Of a stretch of 64,000 nt of DNA, positions 39,812 to 49,103 are shown piece after piece. The notes below the pieces were generated by a model. That model worked only from the letters and a program-made list of their open reading frames with translations, was not told where the DNA came from and did not search any database. Source of the DNA: Candidatus Yanofskybacteria bacterium RIFCSPHIGHO2_01_FULL_41_26 (GTDB lineage: Bacteria > Patescibacteria > Paceibacteria > 2-02-FULL-40-12 > GWA2-44-9); NCBI GenBank assembly GCA_001794055.1, contig MGJB01000017.1, positions 50,161 to 114,160 of the forward strand, in the 5' to 3' direction. How positions within the stretch are numbered: position 1 is the first letter of the stretch; every line of letters starts with the position of its first letter. Both the position numbers and the translations under genes were made by a program.

Positions 39812-40318
39812 ATGTCAGGCCATTCAAAATGGAGTCAGATAAAACATAAAAAAGCCCTCACCGACAAGAAGCGAGGGCAAGTATTTTCCAAGCTTTCTCG
39901 GCTGATAACTTTGGCTGCCAAAAAAGGCACTGATCCAAAATCCAATCCTTCTCTTGCTCAGGCGATAGGCAATGCCAAAGTGGTCAACATGCCAAATGAA
40001 AACATAGAAAGGGCGATCAAAAAAGTTTCCGAAAAAAATCAGGATCAACCAGAAGAACTGTTGGTTGATGCATTGGGTCCAGGAGGAATAGCTTTAAAAA
40101 TTAAAGCTATCACCGACAACCGTAACCGAACTATGGCTGAAATTAAAAAAATTTTAACAGAACATAACTCCAAATTAGTTCAGCCCGGAAGTCTTGCTTG
40201 GATGTTTAATAAATCTATTACTGTCGAGCCTACTATTCAAAAACAAATCGATCAGCTTTTTGAAGCACTGGATGATCAGGATGAGGTTGAAGACGTAGTA
40301 TCAAATCTTGAATCATGA
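39812..40318 (+). CDS. YebC/PmpR family protein, short form
   Basis: 168 aa, against about 240-250 aa in the family. The N-terminal domain is typical: MSGHSKWSQIKHKKALTDKKRG, RLITLAAKKG, MPNENIERAIKK; then LLVDALGPGGIALKIKAITDNRNRT, GSLAWMF. After that the chain is truncated relative to the family, missing most of domain III. YebC proteins were long seen as transcription regulators and recently implicated in easing ribosome stalling. It overlaps ruvC by ATGA. Confidence 0.9.
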   Translation: MSGHSKWSQIKHKKALTDKKRGQVFSKLSRLITLAAKKGTDPKSNPSLAQAIGNAKVVNMPNENIERAIKKVSEKNQDQPEELLVDALGPGGIALKIKAITDNRNRTMAEIKKILTEHNSKLVQPGSLAWMFNKSITVEPTIQKQIDQLFEALDDQDEVEDVVSNLES

Positions 40319-40785
40319 TTATTATCGGCATTGATCCGGGGACAACACAAATAGGTTTTGGTGTCATCAGAAACGAGAGTAATTACTTTGAATCCTTAGA
40401 TTACGGAATAATCAGAAATATCGGTAAAGATAAACTTTTTGACTATAAAAACACAGCCAAAGAGCTCTCGAGGTTGATCAAAAAATATAACCCTGATGTG
40501 GCTTCGGTGGAACGGCTTTTCTTTTTTAAAAATCAAAAAACAGTTATGGCTGTTAGCGAAATGCGTGGGGTCATAATGTTAACACTTGCAAATCACAACT
40601 TGCCAGTTTTTGAGTTTACCCCATTGCAAGTAAAACAATCTCTTTCTGGGTATGGAAGAGCCGACAAAAATCAGATTCAAAGAATGGTTCGTTTGATTCT
40701 AGGCATAAAAGAAGAAATCAAGCCCGATGATGCCGCCGATGCTCTGGCTATTGCAATTTGCGGAGTAAATAATAAGATGATTTAA
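40315..40785 (+). CDS. ruvC: Holliday junction resolvase RuvC
   Basis: 156 aa. RNase H-like fold: IIGIDPGTTQIGFGVI (catalytic Asp7), SVERLFF (Glu), and PDDAADALAIAIC (two Asp). Its partner ruvB is encoded three genes upstream. Start ATG overlaps yebC stop by 4 bp. Confidence 0.97.
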   Translation: MIIIGIDPGTTQIGFGVIRNESNYFESLDYGIIRNIGKDKLFDYKNTAKELSRLIKKYNPDVASVERLFFFKNQKTVMAVSEMRGVIMLTLANHNLPVFEFTPLQVKQSLSGYGRADKNQIQRMVRLILGIKEEIKPDDAADALAIAICGVNNKMI

Positions 40786-40876
40786 ATATCTATTATCATT
40801 TTAATACGTGTCTCGTTTATGTGGTCTGGCAACTCTAAAGCGGCCCTTCAATATAAACAAGACAAACAAGGCCAGT

Positions 40877-41038
40877 ATGGCAATAAACGAAATAATGGAT
40901 CCGCTCTATACTTTAAAAGCGGACGAAGTTGAGGACAAAAAAGATGATGATGTTGACGATCTTGAGGATTTAGATGAGGAGGAAGATGAAGAAGATGAAG
41001 AGGACGATGATGATGAAGAAGAGGAAGAAACAAATTAG
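40877..41038 (+). CDS. small highly acidic protein
   Basis: 53 aa from ATG at 40877 (MAINEIMDPLYTLKADEVED), then an almost pure Asp/Glu tail of about 30 residues. A longer frame from a GTG at 40808 exists. Such acidic mini-proteins are common in CPR genomes; function unknown. A palindromic terminator follows its stop. Confidence 0.6.
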   Translation: MAINEIMDPLYTLKADEVEDKKDDDVDDLEDLDEEEDEEDEEDDDDEEEEETN

Positions 41039-41043
41039 CACTA

Positions 41044-41077
41044 TAATCAACGGCTCACATATGTGAGCCGTTGATTA
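41044..41077. terminator. 34-bp palindromic bidirectional terminator
   Basis: Perfect palindrome TAATCAACGGCTCACAT / ATGTGAGCCGTTGATTA between the convergent acidic-protein and tyrS genes. Confidence 0.88.
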
Positions 41078-42274
41078 TTAAAACACTTTGAGAAACTTTC
41101 TTGAGCCAACCCGTATAACGTCCTCTTTCTTAAGAAGATGTCCCCATGCTTTGACGACTTCTTCATTAACACTCACTGCCCCTTGGTCTAATAATCTCTT
41201 TGCTTCCGATGAAGATGTCGCAAGAGCATGCTCCGTTAAGAAGTCCACGAGCTTCATCCCCTTTCCAGGAGCTTCTTCAACCTGTTCAGGAAGTTCACCT
41301 TTTGAAAAAACCTTATCAAATTCTTCTTCAGCAAGCTTAGATGCTCCGATGCCGTGATACATTTCTACGAGGGCACGGGCAACTTCTTCTTTTACTAGTT
41401 TGGGATTATCAATCTGCATTCTTTTTTCTGCATCTCTAACCTTAACCAAAGGCACTTCTGTTGCTAATTCGTAAAGAGCAATAATTCCAGAATCTGGAAC
41501 CGCCATTACCTTCCCGTACAAATCCTTAGAATTTTCATTCATTGATATATATATACCCTCACTCTTATTCATAATTTTCTTTTTTGTAACAGGGTCCTCT
41601 AAAAGCCTAGTGGTAATAACAAACTTCTCTTTGTTTAAAATTTTCTTTGACAACGTTCTCCCAGCAAGCATGTTAAAAGTCTGATCAGTGCCTCCAATTT
41701 CCCCGTCGACTTCCATGGCAACAGAATCGTAACCTTGAACCAGGGGGTAAAGAAACTCTTGAAGATAGATTGGCTCACCATTCTTTAATCTATTCTGAAA
41801 CATGTCTCTCTCAATCATTTGCTGAACAGTAAAATTACTTGCCAGTTCAATAACTCGTTGGAAAGTCATGTTTCGATGCCATTCACTATTGTATCGTACC
41901 TTAAACTTGCCCTTGGGAAGGATTTTTATGGCCTGCTCAAGATATGTCTTCATGTTCTGTTTAACTTCCTCAACAGTTAGAGAGTTTCTCGTTTTTGACT
42001 TACCCGTTGGGTCTCCTATTTGTGCAGTAAAATCTCCTATCAATAACGTAACATTATGACCCATTTCAATAAGTTTTTTTAATACAAAAAAATTAGTTGA
42101 GTGCCCCAAATGTATATCTGGACCAGTTGGATCAATTCCTAAATAAAAGGACAACCTCCTCCCGCTTTTGAGCAATTCCATCGCTTTTTCTTGAGACGGA
42201 AACACGTTTTCTATATACCTAGAAAAAAAATCTCTTATATTGTCTTCTTTTGTATTTATTTTATTTCCAAACAT
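41078..42274 (-). CDS. tyrS: tyrosyl-tRNA synthetase
   Basis: 398 aa from MFGNK at 42274; ATG at 42283 adds three residues. Class I synthetase with HIGH motif as HLGHSTN, KMSKS-like KIMNKSEG, and a C-terminal S4 domain (SSSEAKRLLDQGAVSVNE). GDFTAQIGDPTGKSKTR and GGTDQTFNMLAGR match TyrRS. A GATAAT -10 lies just before the first ATG, so the transcript is nearly leaderless. Convergent with the acidic protein. Confidence 0.95.
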   Translation of the reverse strand: MFGNKINTKEDNIRDFFSRYIENVFPSQEKAMELLKSGRRLSFYLGIDPTGPDIHLGHSTNFFVLKKLIEMGHNVTLLIGDFTAQIGDPTGKSKTRNSLTVEEVKQNMKTYLEQAIKILPKGKFKVRYNSEWHRNMTFQRVIELASNFTVQQMIERDMFQNRLKNGEPIYLQEFLYPLVQGYDSVAMEVDGEIGGTDQTFNMLAGRTLSKKILNKEKFVITTRLLEDPVTKKKIMNKSEGIYISMNENSKDLYGKVMAVPDSGIIALYELATEVPLVKVRDAEKRMQIDNPKLVKEEVARALVEMYHGIGASKLAEEEFDKVFSKGELPEQVEEAPGKGMKLVDFLTEHALATSSSEAKRLLDQGAVSVNEEVVKAWGHLLKKEDVIRVGSRKFLKVF

Positions 42275-42347
42275 ATGCTTCATATTATCGCCAATTTAAA
42301 TCCTTGTAAATACGGTGATTTTATGGCACAATTAATCTCAAGCGAAT

Positions 42348-44485
42348 ATGATCAATCCAAGAAGGAGGTTGAAAAAAATCAGAACAGTCAAAATTTTCAA
42401 GGCACTGGCGATGCTTTTTTTGTGGCTATTTGTAATCGGTACTATTATTCTTTTTTCTTTTTATATCTCCAGCGGACTTTGCCCGATCCGGAATCAATTG
42501 CCACAAGAAAGGTCGGTGAATCAACCAAAATATACGACCGGACAGGCGAAATTCTTCTTTACGACATTCATGGAGAAGAACAAAGAACCATTATCCCTTG
42601 GGAACAAATACCCGACACCATCAAAAAAGCCACGTTGGCCTCGGAAGACAGCGATTTTTATAACCACAAAGGATTGGACTTAAGAGGCATTGCAAGAGCA
42701 TTTTTAAAAGATATTATAAATCTGGGTGTTTCCCAGGGCGGCTCCACTATTACTCAACAGTTAATCAAAAAAGCGCTGCTGGGCGATGAACAGACAATCT
42801 CTAGAAAAATAAAAGAAGCCATTTTAGCCATCAGAATCGAAAGAAAATTTACCAAGGATCAGATATTTTGGATGTATTTAAATCAAATTCCCTACGGTTC
42901 TAATGCTTATGGAATAGAAGCCGCAGCCAAGGCATTCTTCGGCAAAAATGCTTCTCAACTTACCACAGCTGAAGCAGCTACCATCGCTTCGGTTACAAAA
43001 GCCCCGAGCTACTACTCTCCTTTTGGCAATCACGTCAACGAACTGTTGATTAGAAAAGATTCTATTCTTACAAGAATGAAGGCCTTGGGATATATATCCG
43101 ATACCGAATTCCAAAAAGCCTTAGCCCAAAAAATAGAATTCATCGGAACTAAAGAAGATCTTGAGGGCGATCAGCGTCCTATGCATTTTATTATCATGGT
43201 CCGAGAGTATTTGGCTTCAAAATACGGTGAAGACGTTGTCGAAAACGGAGGATTTAAGGTTGTCACTACTTTGGATGCCAATCTTCAGTCGTTGGCTCAA
43301 GAAACCGTAAAAAAATACGCAGAAATAAATAAAGAGAAATATAGGGCCACGAATGCCGCCTTAGTGGCAGTAGACCCCAAAAACGGCGATCTTTTGGCTC
43401 TCGTCGGTTCAAAAGACTATTTCAATGTCGCCGATGAAGGCAATTTCAACGTCGCAATAGCCAACCGCCAGCCAGGATCGGCTTTCAAGCCTTTTGCCTA
43501 TGCCGCTGTTCTAGAAAAAGGATATCCCGATGACACGGTTGTTTTTGATCTTAAAACTGAATTTAACCCAAATTGCGAACCAGGCAGCTCTCAAGAAAAA
43601 GATCGCTATGGAATAGACTGTTATCATCCCCAGAACTATGACGGAAAGTTTCGTGGGCCGGTTTCTTTTCGCCAGAGTCTTGCGCAATCGTTAAACGTTC
43701 CATCAGTCAAGGTGCTTTACTTGGCCGGAGTCAACGACACAATAGAGCTGGCTGAGAAAATGGGCATCACGACTTTGGACGACAAGTCGCGTTTCGGTTT
43801 ATCTTTGGTTTTGGGAGGAGCTGAAGTCAAGCTCGTTGATTTAGTTTCTGCTTATGGCGTCTTCGCAAACGAAGGAATACGAAACCCCTGGTCTTTTATT
43901 CAAAAAATTGAATCTTCAGACGGTCAAATCCTAGAACAAAAAATTAATAAACCAGAACGGGTTCTTGATCCTCAAATAACTCGCCTTATAAACAACATGC
44001 TTTCCGACAATCCAGCAAGAGCTCCGGTATTCGGATATTCAAGTTCTTTATATTTTCCAGGCCGGGATGTCGCCGCAAAAACAGGAACGACTCAAGAAAA
44101 CAGAGATGCTTGGGTAGTTGGTTATTCTCCTTCTTTAGTTACCGGTGTCTGGACAGGAAATAATAAGAACGAGTCTATGACCAAAGAAGGAGCCGGCATA
44201 AGCGCTTCCGGTCCTATGTGGCATGAGTTTATGATTAAGGCACTTAGCACCACGCCTAATGAAAAATTCACCAACCCAGACCCTGTAAGCGCCAATAAAA
44301 CGATGCTGAACGGAAATTACGCTTATCTGCGAGACGGTAGTTTATCTCCCGAATATCATGAAATACTATACTACGTAAACAAAAATAACCCCTTGGGCTC
44401 GATGCCTACAAATCCGGACCATGATTCTCAATTCGCCAACTGGGAATGGGCCGTGAACAACCATTTTACTTCTTCTACACAATAA
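42348..44485 (+). pseudogene. class A penicillin-binding protein (PBP1A type), apparent frameshift
   Basis: The N-terminal anchor (MINPRRRLKKIRTVKIFKAL then a membrane helix) is read from ATG 42348 in one frame up to about 42475; the remainder is in another frame through to 44485. The second frame has the GT51 glycosyltransferase (ASEDSDFYNHKG, QGGSTITQQL, RKIKEAILA) and the transpeptidase with SxxK in RQPGSAFKPFAY, SxN in SLNVPS, and KTG in AAKTGTT. The junction is in a T-rich run (CTTTTTTCTTTTTAT, about 42461-42475). Either a real lesion, programmed shift or assembly error; a long in-frame extension upstream lacks a membrane anchor. Confidence 0.8.
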
Positions 44486-44762
44486 CTATTTGAGTTATTT
44501 TTAAATTTGAATCTTTTAGTAATCGTGAAAATTCTTTTATCCTCAAACTTAATTCTCCGGCTATTAACTTACTGCCTGTATTAATAACAACTTTACCATC
44601 TTCGGAATTATACGAGATCTCCCATTTAAATAAATCACCGTAGCCGGTAAAGTATTCATTTAAAAATTTACTAAAAACTCTGTTGATATCAGAGTTTTTT
44701 TCTCCCGTCTTAATGAAATTACTTTTCTTTTTATCTAGTACTCCTCGAATCGATCTGAACAT
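44475..44762 (-). CDS. small DUF721/DciA-like protein
   Basis: 95 aa. The C-terminal half (GKVVINTGSKLIAGELSLRIKEFSRLLKDS...ITQIVI) follows the DUF721/DciA pattern of v.v.s..la.EL..r..e.l..l. DciA loads the replicative helicase and is often encoded next to dnaA/dnaN, which fits this position 8 bp after dnaN. The family call is from pattern and context. Its 3' end overlaps the convergent PBP gene by 11 bp. Confidence 0.6.
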   Translation of the reverse strand: MFRSIRGVLDKKKSNFIKTGEKNSDINRVFSKFLNEYFTGYGDLFKWEISYNSEDGKVVINTGSKLIAGELSLRIKEFSRLLKDSNLKITQIVIV

Positions 44763-44770
44763 AATTCTAT

Positions 44771-45862
44771 TTAATTTCTTAGGGGCATAATGAGATAAAC
44801 CATATCTTTTCTATCGTCATTCGGTCTTATAACCAAAGGACTGCCCTGACCAGTAAATTCTATAACAACTTTCTCTGTATCCAATACTTTTAATCCATCG
44901 AGGAGATAGTGGAAATTCAAAGAAACCTCAAAAGGCTGATTTTTAAGGGATGCTTCGATAACAGTTTCTATCTCGCCCTTGTCTGAATTCTTGGCTAAAA
45001 CAACCATTTTACCTTCCATGCAATTAATCTTAACGTCCGAGATGTTTGTTGAGAATAATCCGGCTATTCTTACCGATTTATCCAGTTCGTTTTTGTTTAC
45101 CAACACTCTGGATATTAGTCTTTCCGGAATTATTTTTTTATAATCTGGATAGTTTCCATCTACAACTCTAGACACCATCTCAAAATCTTCGTTAGACAAA
45201 GAAATTTGGTTATCGCTGGCATTGAAATATAAATCCCCTTCCAGTTCGCTGGTAATTCTTATCAACTCCACAATGGTATCTCTGGGAATAATAAAAGATT
45301 GTTTCTGGATATTCTTAAAATCAACACTTTTTTCAGTTAGCCGAAAGCTGTCTGTAGCTGCAAAAACAATCTTATCTTTATCAAAATCCACAAATACTCC
45401 AGCCAATTCCGGCCTCGTCTCAGATATTGCCACTGAATCTAAAACTGCCACCAGTGAATTTCTAATCAATTTGACCGGAATAGCAGCTAAAGGTTTGGAT
45501 TTTATTTTCGGTATTATCGGAAAATCTTTTGCGTCAAATCCTAGAATTTGAGTCTTATATCTTTCCGAATTTATGCTTAAAATATTATTTTTAGTCGTAA
45601 GAGAGACTTTATCGTCTAATATATTTCCTATGAAATCCGAGATAATTCTCGAAGGTACGGCTATTTGTCCCACTTCTTCTATTTTAGCACCTATAACATA
45701 ATTAACTCCTATTTCAAGATTTGTAGCTGATACTTTAAGTCGCCCGTTTTCTGTCTTGAGAAGAATATTGTTTAAAATAGGGAGTGAAATATTTCGAGAA
45801 ACAATTTTCTCAACCAAATTGAGGGCTTTTTTTAAATTTTTTTGGTTGACAGTGATTTTCAT
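44771..45862 (-). CDS. dnaN: DNA polymerase III beta clamp
   Basis: 363 aa. Three clamp domains are recognisable (KALNLVEKIVSRNISLPILNNILL; RPELAGVFVDFDKDKIVFAATDSFRL; GSPLVIRPNDDRKDMVYLIMPLRN, the last being the C-terminal peptide-binding region with MPLR). A TATAAT lies 8 nt before the ATG, so the mRNA is probably leaderless. Confidence 0.97.
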   Translation of the reverse strand: MKITVNQKNLKKALNLVEKIVSRNISLPILNNILLKTENGRLKVSATNLEIGVNYVIGAKIEEVGQIAVPSRIISDFIGNILDDKVSLTTKNNILSINSERYKTQILGFDAKDFPIIPKIKSKPLAAIPVKLIRNSLVAVLDSVAISETRPELAGVFVDFDKDKIVFAATDSFRLTEKSVDFKNIQKQSFIIPRDTIVELIRITSELEGDLYFNASDNQISLSNEDFEMVSRVVDGNYPDYKKIIPERLISRVLVNKNELDKSVRIAGLFSTNISDVKINCMEGKMVVLAKNSDKGEIETVIEASLKNQPFEVSLNFHYLLDGLKVLDTEKVVIEFTGQGSPLVIRPNDDRKDMVYLIMPLRN

Positions 45863-46028
45863 GTCTTCTAATTATATCTATTTAAATTTTATTACTATTA
45901 TTAGAGTTGTGGAAATGTGGAAAACGTCTCCTGTTTGAGTGTTAATAAGGTATTAATTAAGTCGGGATAAAAACTTGATAGTTTTTTTATTTTAAATTTT
46001 ATCAACAAACTTGCCAACAAATTATAAG
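45863..46028. other. dnaA-dnaN intergenic, possible DnaA boxes
   Basis: Tandem TGTGGAAAT/TGTGGAAAA (about 45908-45921) and TTATCAACA (about 46000-46008), each one or two bases off the TTATCCACA consensus or its complement. Part of a possible split origin. Confidence 0.4.
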
Positions 46029-47402
46029 CTACTTATCAAATGAATTGTAAATTCGCTCTTTTATTAAAATTAACTCTTGCTTCAGGGGTTCATCCACAGA
46101 CATGTCGTTTTTAATTTTTTCACAAGCATGAATTACTGTTGAGTGATCGCGGCCGCCCAGTTTTTGACCTATTTCCGGAAAAGAAAACTTTGTTTCTTCT
46201 CTAAGCAAGAACATCGCCACTTGTCTAGGCTTGACGATATCTTTCTTGCGGCTTCTTTTTACCAGATCAGCTAAAGAGAGACTATAAAAGTCGGCAACAG
46301 ATTTAAGAATTATCTGAGGGGAAGTTTTTCTGTAGGGGGTGCTTAAGTAGGTATTAAGGATATTTTTCACCTCTTTTATATCTGGAATGCGGTTATAAAT
46401 TTGACCGAAAGCTACCACCCTATTCAAAGCTCCTTCAAGCTCCCTGACATTTTTTTGGATATGAGTGGCTATATAAGTAAAAACTTCCAAGTTAAGTTCG
46501 TAGTTCTTTTCGGCGGCTTTTAATTTTAGTATTGCCAATCTTGTTTCAAAATCAGGAAGTCCTACGTCAGCTACCATGCCACCTTGGAAGCGTGAGCGTA
46601 GGCGCTCTTCTAGAGCCGGAATTGTTTGAGGGGGGCGATCCGAAGACAGGACTATTTGTTTATTATTACTGTAGAGCTCATTGAAAGTAGAAAAGAAGAT
46701 GTCTTGAGTCTTTTCTTTTCCAGCGATAAATTGAACGTCGTCAATCATAAGCAGGTCAAGTTTTGCGTATTGGTTCTTCAGCTCTTCTATGGTCTTATTT
46801 CGAATGGCCTCAACGATCTCTGCAGTAAATTTTTCTGCGGGCATATAATAAATCTTTCTGTCTCGGTTTTCAGAGGCTATCTTATTACCGATGGCTTGGA
46901 GAAGATGAGTCTTCCCTAGGCCTACTCCGCCATATAAGAATAAAGGATTATAAAGTCGACCAAGATTCTTAGTTACGGCCGAAGCTGCCGCATGGGCCAA
47001 TTCATTATTTGAGCCAACGACAAATGAGTCAAAAGAATATTTTCGATTAAGATTGGTTGCTTTGTCTAAGTCTTTTTCCATATCCGATTGATAGTTGGCC
47101 TCTAATTCGGTGTCCAGATTAATTTTAGAGAGGTCTTGTTTTATCAATTCTACCTTGGGTCGACCGATAATGTATTTGATCTCCCTAATTTCAGGAGTAA
47201 GATTTCTGATTGACAGAAGAATCCTTTTATTAAATTTGTTTTCAAGCCATTCCTTAATGAAACCGTTAGGAACACTAACCACGACAGCATTCTTATCTTT
47301 GGAGATTATTGTGGTATTTCTAAACCAGGTAGTGAAATTAGCCTTGGTTAAAGATAATTCCATTTCTCCTAACACTGCTTTCCAGAGTTCTTCGTTGGTC
47401 AT
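46029..47402 (-). CDS. dnaA: chromosomal replication initiator DnaA
   Basis: 457 aa from MTNEELWKAVLGEM at 47402; the longer open frame to 47543 is not DnaA-like. Domain I (helicase/partner binding), AAA+ with Walker A GGVGLGKTHLLQ and Walker B LLMIDDVQF, and domain IV DNA-binding signature GGRDHSTVIHACEKI. TATAAT ends 6 nt before the ATG, suggesting a leaderless transcript. Confidence 0.98.
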   Translation of the reverse strand: MTNEELWKAVLGEMELSLTKANFTTWFRNTTIISKDKNAVVVSVPNGFIKEWLENKFNKRILLSIRNLTPEIREIKYIIGRPKVELIKQDLSKINLDTELEANYQSDMEKDLDKATNLNRKYSFDSFVVGSNNELAHAAASAVTKNLGRLYNPLFLYGGVGLGKTHLLQAIGNKIASENRDRKIYYMPAEKFTAEIVEAIRNKTIEELKNQYAKLDLLMIDDVQFIAGKEKTQDIFFSTFNELYSNNKQIVLSSDRPPQTIPALEERLRSRFQGGMVADVGLPDFETRLAILKLKAAEKNYELNLEVFTYIATHIQKNVRELEGALNRVVAFGQIYNRIPDIKEVKNILNTYLSTPYRKTSPQIILKSVADFYSLSLADLVKRSRKKDIVKPRQVAMFLLREETKFSFPEIGQKLGGRDHSTVIHACEKIKNDMSVDEPLKQELILIKERIYNSFDK

Positions 47403-47600
47403 GTTAGAATTATACTTGATAAAATTTTCGTAGGACAAAAAAATAAGTTGATACATTGTGTATAACAAGTGGAAAATGTTAATACAATATTGACCACCCT
47501 TCTTTTCTGTATTGAAATACAAAAATGCTAAAAATGTTAACACAGAAACAAAAAAGGTGAGGGGTTGACCGGGACTTTGTAAAATAATATACTAAACCTT
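47403..47600. other. oriC: candidate oriC between dnaA and rpmH
   Basis: AT-rich divergent region containing a perfect DnaA box in reverse (TGTGTATAA, about 47457-47465), a near-match AGTGGAAAA and TGTTAACAC repeats. Position between dnaA and rpmH is the commonest oriC site. Confidence 0.6.
47565..47593 (+). promoter_or_regulatory. rpmH promoter
   Basis: TTGACC, 17-nt spacer, TATACT. The GTG start of rpmH is 7 nt after the -10, at the expected transcription start. Confidence 0.8.
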
Positions 47601-47738
47601 GTGAAATCTACATTATATAGACCAAAAAAGAAGAAAAGAAAAGTAAAACACGGCTTTTTAGGAAGGATGCAGACTAAATCTGGACGCGATGTTTTAACCA
47701 GGCGAAGAAGAAAGGGCAGGCACAGTCTGGCTGTCTAA
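47601..47738 (+). CDS. rpmH: 50S ribosomal protein L34
   Basis: 45 aa, too short for most gene tracks. Sequence MKSTLYRPKKKKRKVKHGFL continues with GRMQTKSGRDVLTRRRRKGR, the L34 signature. GTG start, no ribosome-binding site; the promoter implies a leaderless mRNA. First gene of the rpmH-rnpA-yidD-yidC-jag run. Confidence 0.95.
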   Translation: MKSTLYRPKKKKRKVKHGFLGRMQTKSGRDVLTRRRRKGRHSLAV

Positions 47739-47751
47739 CAGAGTTTCCATT

Positions 47752-47837
47752 CTTGTCGCCGACGCGTGTCCCCATTCTACTTCTCGATTAGCAGTAAGAC
47801 AGGGAAGAAGAGAATGGGGCCCCTCGCGGGCGACAAG
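47752..47837 (+). ncRNA. long hairpin between rpmH and rnpA (hairpin H)
   Basis: CTTGTCGCC pairs with GGCGACAAG (47829-47837), CCCCATTCT with AGAATGGGG (47811-47819), and CTTCT with AGAAG. It fills the rpmH-rnpA gap and ends 17 nt before the rnpA ATG. It may process the polycistronic mRNA or set rpmH/rnpA ratios. Confidence 0.6.
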
Positions 47838-47854
47838 TGGGAGCTCACTCCGCG

Positions 47855-48187
47855 ATGGCTTTGAATAAAAAAAACCGCCTGAAAAAGAAACGCGATTTCG
47901 ATGAAGTTTTGAAAAAGGGAAAAGCTGTCAGTGGCAGTTTTTTGTTTATTAAATATAAAAAAAATGAATTGGGTGTGCCCCGATTTGGTTTTGTGGTGTC
48001 GGCTAAAATTGCAAAAAAAGCTGTTGAAAGAAATAAGATCAGGAGAATTTTATCCGGAGCGGTCGGAAAGATACTCGATGATTTAGGTGGCCATGATGTT
48101 ATTGTTTTTGCAACCACTAAAGCGACCGCTGTTCGTAGAAAGGATGTTGCAGAGGATTTTTTGAGAATACTTAAAAAAATACAATGA
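47855..48187 (+). CDS. rnpA: ribonuclease P protein component
   Basis: 110 aa from ATG 47855 (MALNKKNRLKKKRDFDEV); a GTG at 47837 lies inside the hairpin arm and is less likely. RNR motif AVERNKIRRIL and the RFGFVVSAK segment are conserved. It pairs with the RNase P RNA (not in this window) for tRNA 5' processing. Its stop overlaps the yidD start by ATGA. Confidence 0.95.
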   Translation: MALNKKNRLKKKRDFDEVLKKGKAVSGSFLFIKYKKNELGVPRFGFVVSAKIAKKAVERNKIRRILSGAVGKILDDLGGHDVIVFATTKATAVRRKDVAEDFLRILKKIQ

Positions 48188-48414
48188 CAACCAAAATAAT
48201 AAAGCTAATAAAGCTCTATAAAAAAACAATCTCCCCCATTTGGACTAGCAGTCCTTTCGGATTTTTCTATTCTTCTTGCAGGTTTTATCCCACGTGTTCC
48301 GATTATGCTGTTGATGCAGTCTCTAAGTATGGAGTTGTGAGAGGAACGTTCAAGGCTGTTTGTAGGGTTTTAAGATGTAATCCTTTGGCCAAGGCAGGCA
48401 TAGACGAAGCATGA
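48184..48414 (+). CDS. yidD: membrane protein insertion efficiency factor YidD
   Basis: 76 aa. Family signature SSCRFYPTCSDYAVDAVSKY and VCRVLRCNPLAKAGID, with the paired Cys conserved. It overlaps rnpA and yidC, each by 4 bp, in the conserved gene order. Confidence 0.96.
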   Translation: MTTKIIKLIKLYKKTISPIWTSSPFGFFYSSCRFYPTCSDYAVDAVSKYGVVRGTFKAVCRVLRCNPLAKAGIDEA

Positions 48415-49103
48415 TGACACTTTATACTGAAATTTTATATCGGCCCCTTTTCAATGCAGTTGTTTTTCTTTACAATGTTTTACCCGGACAAGATTTTGGT
48501 TTGGCGATAATTGCTCTAACAGCTTTTATAAGGGTAGTGTTCTTTCCGTTGTCTATCCGAACAGTCAGGTCTCAAAAATCCTTGAGTCAGCTGAACCCTA
48601 AAATGCAGGAGATTAAACAAAGGCTTAAGGGCGATTCTGCGGCTCAATCGGCCGAAATAATGAAACTGTATAAAGAACATGGTGTTAACCCTTTGGCTGG
48701 ATGCCTTCCTCTTATAATCCAACTCCCGATACTTATTGCCTTATACCAGGCCTTTATTGCGGGACTGAAACCTGAAAACCTCGGCATGCTTTATGGATTT
48801 ATTTCAAATCCGGGAACGGTTAATAAAGTATCATTTGGTTTAATCGATGTTACGTCTAAAATGCCCCTAATGGCAGTTTTTGCCGGTGCGGCGCAATTCG
48901 TCCAAGCATGGGTGACTAAAGCGCAAAACAAAGAATTAAGTCCCAATAAAGAAATGGCAGCTTTAAATAGCCAGATGTTGTATTTTTTCCCGATCGTGGT
49001 AATAATTATTGGTTGGAATTTACCGGTAGGTTTGGTATTATACTGGATAACGACTACCCTTTTTTCAATCTTGGAACAGCTATATATCAAATATCGTGGA
49101 TAA
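48411..49103 (+). CDS. yidC: membrane protein insertase YidC/Oxa1
   Basis: 230 aa, the short Oxa1/SpoIIIJ-like form without the large periplasmic domain. Five hydrophobic helices; LAIIALTAFIRVVFFPLSIR carries the conserved groove Arg, then QLNPKMQEIKQRLKGD and GCLPLIIQLPILIALYQAF. It inserts membrane proteins alone or with SecYEG. Jag follows with an 8-bp overlap. Confidence 0.96.
   Translation: MMTLYTEILYRPLFNAVVFLYNVLPGQDFGLAIIALTAFIRVVFFPLSIRTVRSQKSLSQLNPKMQEIKQRLKGDSAAQSAEIMKLYKEHGVNPLAGCLPLIIQLPILIALYQAFIAGLKPENLGMLYGFISNPGTVNKVSFGLIDVTSKMPLMAVFAGAAQFVQAWVTKAQNKELSPNKEMAALNSQMLYFFPIVVIIIGWNLPVGLVLYWITTTLFSILEQLYIKYRG

Noticed and set aside
47403..47543. N-terminal extension of DnaA
   Set aside because: The extension is hydrophobic and unlike DnaA; a TATAAT ends 6 nt before the internal ATG, and the region carries the origin-type boxes.
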